A model generated the notes under the pieces. That model did not search any database. It worked only from the letters and a program-made list of their open reading frames with translations, and was not told the DNA's origin. Both the position numbers and the translations under genes were made by a program. A stretch of DNA of 64,000 nt, from NCBI RefSeq assembly GCF_031326345.1, contig NZ_CP133671.1, positions 4,526,001-4,590,000 on the forward strand, in the 5' to 3' direction. Positions 34,244 through 42,814 of this stretch are shown piece after piece (within the stretch, counting starts at the first letter, position 1; each line of letters starts with the position of its first letter). This DNA comes from Aureispira sp. CCB-E. Its GTDB lineage: Bacteria > Bacteroidota > Bacteroidia > Chitinophagales > Saprospiraceae.

Positions 34244-35058
34244 TTTTTAAATAAGCTATGGCGTTCTTCTTGACTGTAAAAATGGCGGCAATATTTAGAA
34301 TCTAACATTTGCTCTACATAGTTTTTAGGCAATCTCAAACTGGTTTTAAATGTGTGGTATAAATGCGCATAGTCTTTTTGTGCTCCAATATTATGGCGCT
34401 CCAATTTCAAATTAGGAATATTAAGAAATTCCTTCAACCTTTTTTCTTTTTTAGCATCTGGCAAATCTACCCGCATTAATAACAATTCAAAATTTCCTCT
34501 CTGATATTCTTTATACTTTTTTTGAGTATCAAAATTAGTCGCAAAAACATCTATTTCCAGCATCATTTTTAATTCATCGTCTAGCCAATTTAACGGATAA
34601 TCATGAGGCACTAGTTGTAAGAATTGTTCTTGCAAAAGAGAAACATCATTATCATAGTTGGAAGCATCCATATTATTATAATAACGAAACACTTCAAAAA
34701 AAGCAGATACATTGCGTTCTATCGGTTCTCTTATTGTTGTTATAATTGAAGTTGGTTGGTTGGGTTGAATTTTTTTGTTATAAATTAGAGCACCCGTATT
34801 TTTAGAATCGGGCCACCAACCTTTTGCTCTACAAGTCTTGTATTCCCAATCTATACGCCTTTGATTTAAGCTATGTATGTGGAATATTGGGCTGTTACTA
34901 TGACTTCGAATCGAATGATACAAAGACAACGATCCTACTTTTCCCATACTGTAAATTACAATTGGTTTTTGCTCCGATGATAATGATTTTTTAGCCTTTA
35001 AATAGTACCATTGTCCACGAATATGATAACGGTAAAATGACTTTAAATAATACTTCAT
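34231..35058 (-). CDS. Sulfotransferase-like / putative capsular polysaccharide synthesis protein
   Basis: 275 aa. P-loop-like 5'-phosphosulfate motif IYSMGKVGSLSLYHSI (about 35-50) and a 3'-phosphate motif-like TTIREPIERNVSAFFE (about 115-130), the two signatures of PAPS-dependent sulfotransferases and the related Cps_synth family. The expected role is transfer of sulfate to a glycan or lipid head group; the acceptor is unknown and the catalytic base is not certain. It lies 6 bp after the GT87-like gene and overlaps the flippase gene. Confidence 0.8.
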   Translation of the reverse strand: MKYYLKSFYRYHIRGQWYYLKAKKSLSSEQKPIVIYSMGKVGSLSLYHSIRSHSNSPIFHIHSLNQRRIDWEYKTCRAKGWWPDSKNTGALIYNKKIQPNQPTSIITTIREPIERNVSAFFEVFRYYNNMDASNYDNDVSLLQEQFLQLVPHDYPLNWLDDELKMMLEIDVFATNFDTQKKYKEYQRGNFELLLMRVDLPDAKKEKRLKEFLNIPNLKLERHNIGAQKDYAHLYHTFKTSLRLPKNYVEQMLDSKYCRHFYSQEERHSLFKKWTN

Positions 35059-35064
35059 ACTGCC

Positions 35065-36705
35065 TTATTTTTTCTCTGTCAACCTCACTTTCATTAAAGT
35101 ATAAAATCCCATCCCACGGTTCTGATCCGACAAATAAAAGATCTCTTTTCCATTAATAACCATAGGCTTTCGCTTGTTTGAGTTCGTGTTGGTCAAAGGC
35201 ATTCCCTTATAATAAATTTGTTTGTCTTTGATCCGTACAACATTCGTATCAAATTGATGAACCATAATATTAGTGGTAAGTCTTTTGGGAGTAGGAACCG
35301 TCCAATATTCGTATTCCAATTGCCCATTCTTAATCGTATAGTCGCTCGTCAAAATATGCTTCTCTTTTTCTAATACATAGGTATTTTGAGGAGGCGTCTT
35401 TTTAATAACAGCTGGTACGGTAAAAAACAAGAACAGCCCCATTCCTATCCCTACTTGGCTAATGTGATTGATGCGCTTACTTTCTTTTGGGAGCAATAAC
35501 TGTTGGTAGTATATAAAAATCAAGAGCAACACATATACTTTTGGGAACTTTAAATACAGAGGTAATTCGTAAAAATAAGTAATCGGAAGGTTAACATATA
35601 GAGCGATTAGCACAGAAAATAAAATCTGTTGTTTTTGTGTTAATTGCAAATCGTTTCGAAACACAACCAACCAAGGAAATAATAACAGTATTCCTGCATA
35701 AGAACTCAATCCTGGAGACAAGAGCATACCTGCAATGAGCCATAGCCCTACTTTTGTTATCAAGTCTTGTTTTGACTTCCAAGTAAAAAAAATAGCTGTA
35801 CTTAATATAATCGTTTTATAAAAAGCTTGCATGAAGATAAATGCTGTGTACGAATTGAAAACAGGCGTAGGATTATGTAAGGCATCGTATACAAAGAGAT
35901 GCTTAAACAGCATTGTTGCGGACTTTGCAGCAGGTGTAAAACCATCGTAGTAGGTTCCTGAAGATGATTTTGGAAATACATCGGTGAAATAATACATCCA
36001 GTTTGCCATGTCTACTTGAAATAACGATACGCTCAACAAACTAATACAAGCGACTCCATAAACCAACGCTGCCTTATAGTGCTTTTCTGCAATTAGCAAT
36101 ACACCTAGCAACACTGGAAATACTTTTAACATCAATGCTATTGCCCAACAAAAAGCCCCAACAACAAAGCGTTTTTTTTGAAATGCATGCAGTCCTTCGG
36201 CTAGTAAAAAACTCAATAATAAGTATACTTGTCCAAAATATAGCCCATTCCGCAGGCTTGTAAAAAATACAACAGGCACTAGGAGAAATACCCCAGCTGA
36301 AAATCGCCATCGTCGCTGCGCTCGCACCAACATCAATAGAAACAAACTACTACTCAATAGATTAAAGCAAATCTTAGCCCATATTGGTGACAAAAAAGTA
36401 GCAGGATAAAAGAAAAAGGCTAAAAAAGGTGTATTAGGATAATAGGCCAAAAATAAATTAGAAAATCCCTTTTCTAAAGCCATCGAATTGAATTTCCAAG
36501 CATCATAAACTTCTGTTGACCACCAACCCTCTTTTAGAAATACAGCACCAATATAAGCATTCGAAAAATCATGAATAGGGAGTCCATACGTTCTAATAAG
36601 CCAATAACACAGCCCCAATAGTAGTGGTCCAAGAAATAATAAGGTTGGTATATTTGTCGTTTTTTTCAATTGGTAGGTATTCGTCAGAAATTCTATAAAC
36701 AGCAA
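35065..36705 (-). CDS. GT87/DUF2029-type polytopic glycosyltransferase
   Basis: 546 aa with 9-11 membrane helices. The GT87 pattern is visible: the extracytoplasmic NAYIGAVFLKEGWW loop with Asp in IHDFSNA, YPNTPFLAFFFYP, RNGLYFGQVYLLLSFLLAEG and ALMLKVFPVLLGVLL. GT87 enzymes use polyprenyl-phosphate sugars (mannose, arabinose) to extend glycolipids on the periplasmic side. The last about 100 residues are soluble (WTVPTPKRLTTNIMVHQFDT). The start codon is TTG at 36705, because no ATG occurs before the first membrane helix; an unusual start within an operon. Confidence 0.82.
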   Translation of the reverse strand: MLFIEFLTNTYQLKKTTNIPTLLFLGPLLLGLCYWLIRTYGLPIHDFSNAYIGAVFLKEGWWSTEVYDAWKFNSMALEKGFSNLFLAYYPNTPFLAFFFYPATFLSPIWAKICFNLLSSSLFLLMLVRAQRRWRFSAGVFLLVPVVFFTSLRNGLYFGQVYLLLSFLLAEGLHAFQKKRFVVGAFCWAIALMLKVFPVLLGVLLIAEKHYKAALVYGVACISLLSVSLFQVDMANWMYYFTDVFPKSSSGTYYDGFTPAAKSATMLFKHLFVYDALHNPTPVFNSYTAFIFMQAFYKTIILSTAIFFTWKSKQDLITKVGLWLIAGMLLSPGLSSYAGILLLFPWLVVFRNDLQLTQKQQILFSVLIALYVNLPITYFYELPLYLKFPKVYVLLLIFIYYQQLLLPKESKRINHISQVGIGMGLFLFFTVPAVIKKTPPQNTYVLEKEKHILTSDYTIKNGQLEYEYWTVPTPKRLTTNIMVHQFDTNVVRIKDKQIYYKGMPLTNTNSNKRKPMVINGKEIFYLSDQNRGMGFYTLMKVRLTEKK

Positions 36706-36729
36706 TTATTTAAAGGCTTCTTTTTCAGA

Positions 36730-37527
36730 CTATTGAGCAACAACTTTAGTCAAATCATATTGATTTTCTCTCGTTCTAAAGCCTAAACCTTCGTATATTT
36801 TCAAGGCATGATAGTCTTCATCGGCAACAATAACCGCTTCTTCCATTTGCAGCATATTTACAGTATAGATATGTTGAATCAAACGCTTGCACAAACCTTG
36901 CCTTCTAGCACTTTCAATAGTTCGAACTTGTTGAAATCGACCAATTTTATCAAAAATATACAAGCCCGCAGCAGCTAATAATTTTCCATCTCGAAAAACG
37001 CCATAAAAGTTCCCCATCTCCTGTGTTATCATGGTTTTATAAACATTTCTTCTATTCAATAAATAAGCCTTAAAAGAAGCTTCTGAAAAAACCGTTGGGC
37101 GCTCTCTAATTTCATGCTGTGTCCATTGTTCCCAATCTAAATCAGAAGAAAATGTTCGAATGTGGTCACGCTCCTCCTGCAATACTGTTTTTGCCTCTAC
37201 AGCCTCCTTGTCATAAGTCATTACCGCCAAGTTGTCTATTTGGTATTGATCATTTTGAAGGTAAGGGGCAAGTATTTCATCCGAAGGTATATGCATCAAT
37301 CGAAAACCTACATGATGCTGATTTGTTGCTTCAGAAAAATGACACTTAAAAAGCTTTTCCAGCTCGTCTTTGTCTAGAAGTAAATCAGGTGATTTTAACA
37401 CCATGCAGTTTCCATCTATAAACGTTGGATTGGTTGGAGTTTCTACCAAATAATAATCGACATATTCTGTCACTTTTGCATCCGATCCTAGTAGTTTAAA
37501 ATCAGTAAAAAAGCCTAAGTTATTCAT
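36730..37527 (-). CDS. GNAT-family N-acetyltransferase
   Basis: 265 aa. The C-terminal half (about 145-262) has a GNAT fold: FYGVFRDGKLLAAAGLYIF, the acetyl-CoA loop in IESARRQGLCKRLIQHI (RRQGLC in place of the usual RxxGxA/G) and DEDYHALKIYEGLGFR. The N-terminal half is a divergent GNAT-like or unassigned segment, so it may be a two-lobed GNAT with one active site. It acylates an amine or a sugar amino group with CoA donor; the substrate is presumably in the operon pathway. 25 bp upstream of the GT87-like gene; 88 bp gap from the radical SAM gene before it. Confidence 0.85.
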   Translation of the reverse strand: MNNLGFFTDFKLLGSDAKVTEYVDYYLVETPTNPTFIDGNCMVLKSPDLLLDKDELEKLFKCHFSEATNQHHVGFRLMHIPSDEILAPYLQNDQYQIDNLAVMTYDKEAVEAKTVLQEERDHIRTFSSDLDWEQWTQHEIRERPTVFSEASFKAYLLNRRNVYKTMITQEMGNFYGVFRDGKLLAAAGLYIFDKIGRFQQVRTIESARRQGLCKRLIQHIYTVNMLQMEEAVIVADEDYHALKIYEGLGFRTRENQYDLTKVVAQ

Positions 37528-37615
37528 GAATATTGCTTTAAATTTTTAATTTTTTCAATGGCTGGTATTTTGGATAAATCGCCCTATTCTTAACAAAACG
37601 CTATCGCAAAATAAA

Positions 37616-39016
37616 TTATAAAAAGCGCTTGGTATACGCCATCCCTGTTTTGGCAGCAACAGATTTTAGTTTCAATTTAGTTGCTGCAAGGCTAAACTGT
37701 TGTCCTTTTAGTACCTGTTTATGATAATTTACCTCATTAACGACTCGACGCACAGCATAATCGTAATAACGTTTGGGATAAGTTCGCTTAAAATCTCGAT
37801 CCCGATCTGTACTTGTATTCCAATCATTAACAGTTGTTTGCAATGCATCTACCTGCTCATAAAGTCCTGTTCCCTTGATAGGATAAGCAATCGTAATTGT
37901 GAAATGATCTGGATTCGATGTTTTTAGGTGATGAATGGTTTCTTCTATGTCTTCCTCTGTTTCGCCAGGATAACCTAACATAATAAATGTTCCCGCCTCA
38001 ATTCCTTTTTTGCGAGTAAGTTGAATCATAGAACGGACTTGATGCACGTCAACCCTTCTATCCATAGCATCAATAATTTTTTGCGAGCCACTCTCTGCAC
38101 CAATCCAAATACGAAAACAACCTGCTTTTTTCAACAAATCAATCACCGATTCATCCATTCGATCTGCCCTAGTAATACATTCAAAAGGAATAATTGCATT
38201 GCGTTCATTCACCTCTTGCGCAAACGCTGCCAACCATTTGTGGCTTACCGTAAATACATCATCTACAAACCATAGCGTTTCTGGATTATAACACGTTTTA
38301 ATGTGTACTAATTCATCCACCACTACCTTAGGAGAACGCCTCCGATAACTTTGCCCATATACAGCAGTGCTGCACCACTTACAAGTATAAGGACAACCTC
38401 GTTGAGTACTTACAGAGACTGCATTCAGACCATGATGTTTTTTCCATGTATGTAAGTATTGATGTAGATTTATTTTTTTGCGATTGGGAAAGGGCAAATC
38501 ATCTACTGGACGCAATCGCTTTCGTGCTTTTGTCTTAAATATTTCTCCATCACTTGTGCGATATGCCAAGCCATCAATATGGGCAAACTCTTGACGATTC
38601 CCTTGTGCAATGGTTTGGGCAATTTCAAGCATTGTTTGTTCACCTTCTCCTATTACAACTATATCCGCTCCTGTAGCCAGATAGTCAGTTATATTGTAAG
38701 TAACATCAGGTCCTCCCAATACCACAATCGTATCTTTTAGTATAGAACTAGAACGAATGAATTGTACCAACTCAATCACATTTACTTTTGTCATCAGATT
38801 GGTATAAATGGGAATTAAGTCTGGTTGCTTTTGCTCCAGGTGTTGATACAGTTCTTTTTTAGTAGAAAAAGTAGTGTCAAACACTGTATTATCCACACCA
38901 TTTTTTTCCAACCAAGCTGACAAATACAAAATCCCCAGAGGTGGGTAGGGGCGCATAATTTCCTGCTCTTTTTCGTCTTCTTTTATAAAATATCCGTGTG
39001 TAAAAATTATCTTCAT
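37616..39016 (-). CDS. B12-binding-domain radical SAM protein (operon enzyme 2)
   Basis: 466 aa. An N-terminal cobalamin-binding-type domain (PYPPLGILYLSAWLEKNG, VVLGGPDVTYNITDYL, GEGEQTMLEIAQ) precedes the radical SAM core with Cys208-x3-Cys212-x2-Cys215 (RGCPYTCKWC) and the later WIGAESGSQKIIDAMDRR and TFIMLGYPGETEEDI motifs. Its start overlaps the methyltransferase stop codon by one base (TAATG), so translation is coupled. It probably belongs to the class that performs C- or P-methylation or ring rearrangement; exact reaction unknown. It shares the same architecture as the enzyme at 39833 but has lower similarity than expected for a recent duplicate. Confidence 0.93.
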   Translation of the reverse strand: MKIIFTHGYFIKEDEKEQEIMRPYPPLGILYLSAWLEKNGVDNTVFDTTFSTKKELYQHLEQKQPDLIPIYTNLMTKVNVIELVQFIRSSSILKDTIVVLGGPDVTYNITDYLATGADIVVIGEGEQTMLEIAQTIAQGNRQEFAHIDGLAYRTSDGEIFKTKARKRLRPVDDLPFPNRKKINLHQYLHTWKKHHGLNAVSVSTQRGCPYTCKWCSTAVYGQSYRRRSPKVVVDELVHIKTCYNPETLWFVDDVFTVSHKWLAAFAQEVNERNAIIPFECITRADRMDESVIDLLKKAGCFRIWIGAESGSQKIIDAMDRRVDVHQVRSMIQLTRKKGIEAGTFIMLGYPGETEEDIEETIHHLKTSNPDHFTITIAYPIKGTGLYEQVDALQTTVNDWNTSTDRDRDFKRTYPKRYYDYAVRRVVNEVNYHKQVLKGQQFSLAATKLKLKSVAAKTGMAYTKRFL

Positions 39017-39840
39017 TAATTTTTTTTAGGTCTCAATACAATCATATAATGGTCACTCCATCGGGCACAAACTTTGGGAGTCCATTTTTCTAGTTGATTC
39101 AACCCTCGAAGCAACGAAGGTTTATTTTTAAACCAATTATCCAAATAAGAGGGAGGCAACATAAATCCAATCGGATAAGTCTGTTGACAATGAAACTCCA
39201 TTTGCAAAAGATGACCAAATTCTTTGGGGCTATAATACCAAGTATCTACGGTAGTGGCAAGAGTCAACGGGGCGGCAATTGCTTCCTTAGCCTCTCGTCT
39301 CCAAGCTTTTTTGAATTGCCCTTTAAAAGTAAAATACAACGTTTCCCACCAACAAAACCTTGACATCACGACTCCTATAAAACGACCATTGGGTTTCAGT
39401 AAACGTTGCAAAACAATACTTATTTTTTTTAATTCTTTAGGTGACACACAATTCAAACCTCCAAAATCAGAAAAAATAAGATCGTATTTATCATTCGAAT
39501 TCAACTGCTCCAAATCTTGTATTCCTAGCCTTTGGCAAGTGATATTTGTCTCCAATTTATTTTCTAAAACCTTCTCTTTAGTTACGGCAACCATCGTCTC
39601 CGAAATATCCGTTGCCAAAACAGAACAGCCCTGTTTTGCCAACCAAATGGCATCTTCTCCTGTCCCGCAATTCAGTTCCAAAACAGAACAATTAGAATAT
39701 GTAGATACATACCTTTGAAGATAATTATATACTCGCTTGCGTTGTAGTACGCCTGTTTGAGTATGTGTAAATTCACGATCGTAGACCTTCGCTATACTAT
39801 TAAAAGGTTGCTCTATAGGTTGTTGATTTAATTTAGGCAT
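39016..39840 (-). CDS. SAM-dependent class I methyltransferase (operon)
   Basis: 274 aa. Motif I SVLELNCGTGEDAIWLA, acidic motif II ATDISETM, and motif IV YDLIFSDFGGLNCV are of the Methyltransf_11/25 (UbiE-like small-molecule) type. The helical C-terminus (LPPSYLDNWFKNKPSLLRGLNQLEKW) may form the substrate lid. It is nested between two B12-radical SAM genes with an 8-bp overlap upstream and a 1-bp overlap downstream, so they almost certainly share a pathway: one methylates a nucleophilic atom while the radical enzymes act on carbon. Confidence 0.88.
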   Translation of the reverse strand: MPKLNQQPIEQPFNSIAKVYDREFTHTQTGVLQRKRVYNYLQRYVSTYSNCSVLELNCGTGEDAIWLAKQGCSVLATDISETMVAVTKEKVLENKLETNITCQRLGIQDLEQLNSNDKYDLIFSDFGGLNCVSPKELKKISIVLQRLLKPNGRFIGVVMSRFCWWETLYFTFKGQFKKAWRREAKEAIAAPLTLATTVDTWYYSPKEFGHLLQMEFHCQQTYPIGFMLPPSYLDNWFKNKPSLLRGLNQLEKWTPKVCARWSDHYMIVLRPKKN

Positions 39841-41293
39841 TTTCCAAACGTTTTAAACGCATTTTATCTATTGCCGCAGCAGGAAGATAATAAAATGTTC
39901 CCAGTGCTGAGCGCAAGCGTACCCGATTGGTTTTTTGAGGAGATTTTAATAATAGTTTCAAATTTTCCCAACCTTGCTTCTTCCGAAATACCTTGTGCAC
40001 CAACCGATGTAATCGTCTATAAAAAGCAGGCGAAAAAGTAGCTTGATACATCATATCCAAATCATCAGAGTCTTCCCAGTTTTGTTTGTCTTTTAATTCT
40101 GCCTGCACCATCTCAAAAAATTTAGTTCCTGGCAAGGGATAAGAAACAGAAATTCCAATATCATCTGGCAGCAAATCCAACAACATTTGAATCGTTTTTT
40201 CGATATCTTCCATTGTTTCTCCTAAATAGCCAAACTGCAAAAAGAAAGCGACTTTTACCCCTTTGCTTTTTAGAAGCTTCGTAGCTTCGTAAATTTGTGC
40301 AACATCCGTTCCTTTGTCCATAGCATCCAAAATCTTTTGAGATCCTGATTCTGCGCCCACCCAAACGGTCTCTAAGCCTGACGCTGCCAAGGCATCTATG
40401 GTATCCTCTTTTAGCAATAAGTCAACCCTAGATTGAATTTTGTACTGAATGGATAAATTACGAGTTTGCAACAAATCTCGAAAAGATTGTACCCACCCAG
40501 GCTTTAAGCCAAAAATATCATCACATACCCAAAAGTACTCTGCACCATACTTCGTTACCAGCATCTCGATTTCGTCAACAATACGCTCTGGCGATCTCGA
40601 ATTGTAACGATTGCCATAAATAGGCTTTGCACACCAATTGCATTTATAAGGACACCCTCTAGTTGTTGCAATATTCAACGAAAAGTAACCTTGTTTTTGA
40701 AGCCATATCTTTCGATATGCCTCAATATCCACCAAATCCCATGCAGGTTGTGGCAATTCATCCAAATTTCTTAAGACAGGTCTCCTTGGATTTTTTATAA
40801 TAGTCCCCAACTCATCCGACCACACCATTCCTAAAACAGAAGCTTTATTGATCTTTTCCGATTCAAGTGCATTGATCAACTCTAATAAGGTCTGCTCTCC
40901 TTCTCCTAACAGTACATAATCTGCTCCTTTTTCCAAATACTTGGCATAATGATCTGTCGAATCAGAACTAGAAACAATTACCGTACAATCTCGTGCTTTG
41001 CCATAAGCAATCATCTCAAAAGCCGCCTCCCGCATCTTTGTCAAACACATCTTTGTCAAGTAGTTAAACCCATCATCATAGATAATCAAATATTGTGGTT
41101 TTTCTTGATCCAAAACAGGAATTATTTCGTCCGTTCGCTCTTTTAAGTTGGTATCATATAATCCCACGTCATAGCCTTCTTGCCGCATCAAAGCGGCTGC
41201 ATAAATCGTTCCGTAGGGCGGGTAAGGACGTCCATCTTCCCACTGTTTGGGATCAAAGCGATAAAAATAAGAATGTGTAAATAATAATTTCAT
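39833..41293 (-). CDS. B12-binding-domain radical SAM protein (operon enzyme 1)
   Basis: 486 aa. Cobalamin-binding-type N-terminal domain (PYPPYGTIYAAALMRQEGYDVGLYDTN, YVLLGEGEQTLLELI), radical SAM core with Cys214-x3-Cys218-x2-Cys221 (RGCPYKCNWC), VWVGAESGSQKILDAMDKG and FFLQFGYLGETMEDI. The C-terminal DUF4080-like segment is basic. Expected chemistry as for other B12-radical SAM enzymes (radical methylation or cyclisation). Second gene of the operon, 59 bp after the nucleotidyltransferase and overlapping the methyltransferase by 8 bp. Confidence 0.93.
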   Translation of the reverse strand: MKLLFTHSYFYRFDPKQWEDGRPYPPYGTIYAAALMRQEGYDVGLYDTNLKERTDEIIPVLDQEKPQYLIIYDDGFNYLTKMCLTKMREAAFEMIAYGKARDCTVIVSSSDSTDHYAKYLEKGADYVLLGEGEQTLLELINALESEKINKASVLGMVWSDELGTIIKNPRRPVLRNLDELPQPAWDLVDIEAYRKIWLQKQGYFSLNIATTRGCPYKCNWCAKPIYGNRYNSRSPERIVDEIEMLVTKYGAEYFWVCDDIFGLKPGWVQSFRDLLQTRNLSIQYKIQSRVDLLLKEDTIDALAASGLETVWVGAESGSQKILDAMDKGTDVAQIYEATKLLKSKGVKVAFFLQFGYLGETMEDIEKTIQMLLDLLPDDIGISVSYPLPGTKFFEMVQAELKDKQNWEDSDDLDMMYQATFSPAFYRRLHRLVHKVFRKKQGWENLKLLLKSPQKTNRVRLRSALGTFYYLPAAAIDKMRLKRLENA

Positions 41294-41351
41294 ACGTATA
41301 CGATAATAGTTAGAGACAGATGATACGATAATAGATCTTGCTATTAATTTT

Positions 41352-42323
41352 TTATAACTCTGAGGGAGTCATATAAAGCTGGATTTGATGTTGTTGTTCA
41401 AAATTTTGGACTCGTTCGGCAAAAGCTTTGATAACTTTTTGTTGGAATAATCGAGGATGATGCTTGGAAACATTTCGTCTTGATTTTAGGGCAATGTTAA
41501 AATCTTCTACAGGCATATCTTCAAACTTTATATTCCATCTTTTCAAGGTTTTTTTCATAAAAAAAAGATCCAACCAATCGCCTAACCTAGTATTTAATAA
41601 TGCTTCCGTAAGATATTGCACCCATCTTTGTTTCTCTGGCAAGGTCTGCTTCAAATCACGAGGTTTTACGTTGGGATAATAGTTTTCTAACCAATCGTTA
41701 GCCAGCCAAAAATCTTGGTAAATTTGAGTCCCATACATTGGCAAAACAGTAGCCACTTCTGTTGCTGTGAAACGATTTTTTTCTTCGATTTCAAGCAAAT
41801 GCTCATCGACAAAATAGTTAACGCAAAAGTGTTTTTTAGAATTGAATAAGAAAATCTTTTTAAATAAAATTAAAAAAGTTCGAGCTACCCACAAACGTTG
41901 GGGCTTGGTAACAATAAAATAGTCTATATCCCCATCCGAGGGCATTACATTTTTGGATAGTGATCCTGAGATAAATACTCCTCGAACATATGGGAAAAAA
42001 GTCATTAACTGCGTCATTCTTTTAGCTCGTTTGAGATACCTTAATGCGCGTTGATTGTTCTCTCTTCGACTTGTTACCCAATTCGGTCGATTCGCCAACA
42101 GGTAAAACTGGTCTATTTTATATAAATAGCCCTTTGCTACCAACTCCTCTAAAATCTCCTGCACCTCTTTTATTAATGTTTTATCAGACGATTTATGACA
42201 ACTAAATTCGTGTACTTCTTCTACTGTTAAGGGGTAAGAAAAAATATCATAATAAAATAAGGGTTCTAATATTCGACTAACGATTTTCCAATCAGTAGTA
42301 TTAGATTTTGTGGGGAACTTCAT
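41352..42323 (-). CDS. Nucleotidyltransferase-fold protein with N-terminal winged helix
   Basis: 323 aa. Residues about 15-85 look like a winged helix (LFYYDIFSYPLTVEEVHEF, ...GYLYKIDQFYLL). The pol-beta-type nucleotidyltransferase motif is GVFISGSLSKN (Gly120-Ser121) with the metal-binding acidic set Asp130, Asp132 and Asp134 (SDGDIDYFIV). The C-terminal half is helical. The protein may activate a phosphate or alcohol by NMP transfer or form a CDP-type intermediate; regulatory roles are also possible. First gene of the eight-gene operon; the 491-bp gap upstream holds its promoter. Confidence 0.8.
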   Translation of the reverse strand: MKFPTKSNTTDWKIVSRILEPLFYYDIFSYPLTVEEVHEFSCHKSSDKTLIKEVQEILEELVAKGYLYKIDQFYLLANRPNWVTSRRENNQRALRYLKRAKRMTQLMTFFPYVRGVFISGSLSKNVMPSDGDIDYFIVTKPQRLWVARTFLILFKKIFLFNSKKHFCVNYFVDEHLLEIEEKNRFTATEVATVLPMYGTQIYQDFWLANDWLENYYPNVKPRDLKQTLPEKQRWVQYLTEALLNTRLGDWLDLFFMKKTLKRWNIKFEDMPVEDFNIALKSRRNVSKHHPRLFQQKVIKAFAERVQNFEQQHQIQLYMTPSEL

Positions 42324-42814
42324 ACTATTTTGTTAGTTCATTAAAAAGTGTGTTATTTGCGTTTTTTGACACAAATAAGGTGCTTAAGCTATTGGATTAG
42401 CTAATATAACATCAAAAAATGACTTTATTCTTGAACATCCCTAATCAACCAAAACATTTCAAACAAAGTTTATCGAAGCATAAATACATTCAAATCACTA
42501 AAAACCAATGCTATAAAAATCAAATCAACTATAATATTTCCAAGAAAAGCTATTTTTTGTTTTTGATCTAGCTCAAATAAAGTTTCATATTTGTAGTATT
42601 CCAAAATCTAAATCATCGCTTTGTTTATATTTATATATAAAATATTAATTTTAAATCATAATCAAAACTTAATCACTACTTTGTTTAAAACACAAACAAA
42701 TCCTGAACTTGTAAAGAAACAATTAAAATTTAATTTTTATCGACCAAAAGTATACATTTAACAATCATACTGTATTCACACCGCACTAAATATACAAAAG
42801 AAACTTATATCACA
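42324..42814. other. 491-bp divergent intergenic region
   Basis: Upstream of both the operon (minus) and the Kazal-domain protein (plus). Very AT-rich with runs such as TATTTATATATAAAATATTAAT near 42625-42655. Elements resembling the Bacteroidota -7 box occur (TATTTG at 42589-42594) but are not exact. No cobalamin riboswitch-like structure or other RNA was recognised. Confidence 0.45.

Noticed and set aside
39254-39718. 154-codon plus-strand open frame
   Set aside because: It is antisense to the methyltransferase gene, which has clear SAM motifs and overlapping operon neighbours; the plus frame shows no domain pattern.
42324-42814. Cobalamin riboswitch upstream of the B12-radical SAM operon
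   Set aside because: No B12-box-like conserved sequence or multi-stem structure was seen; the region is simple AT-rich DNA.
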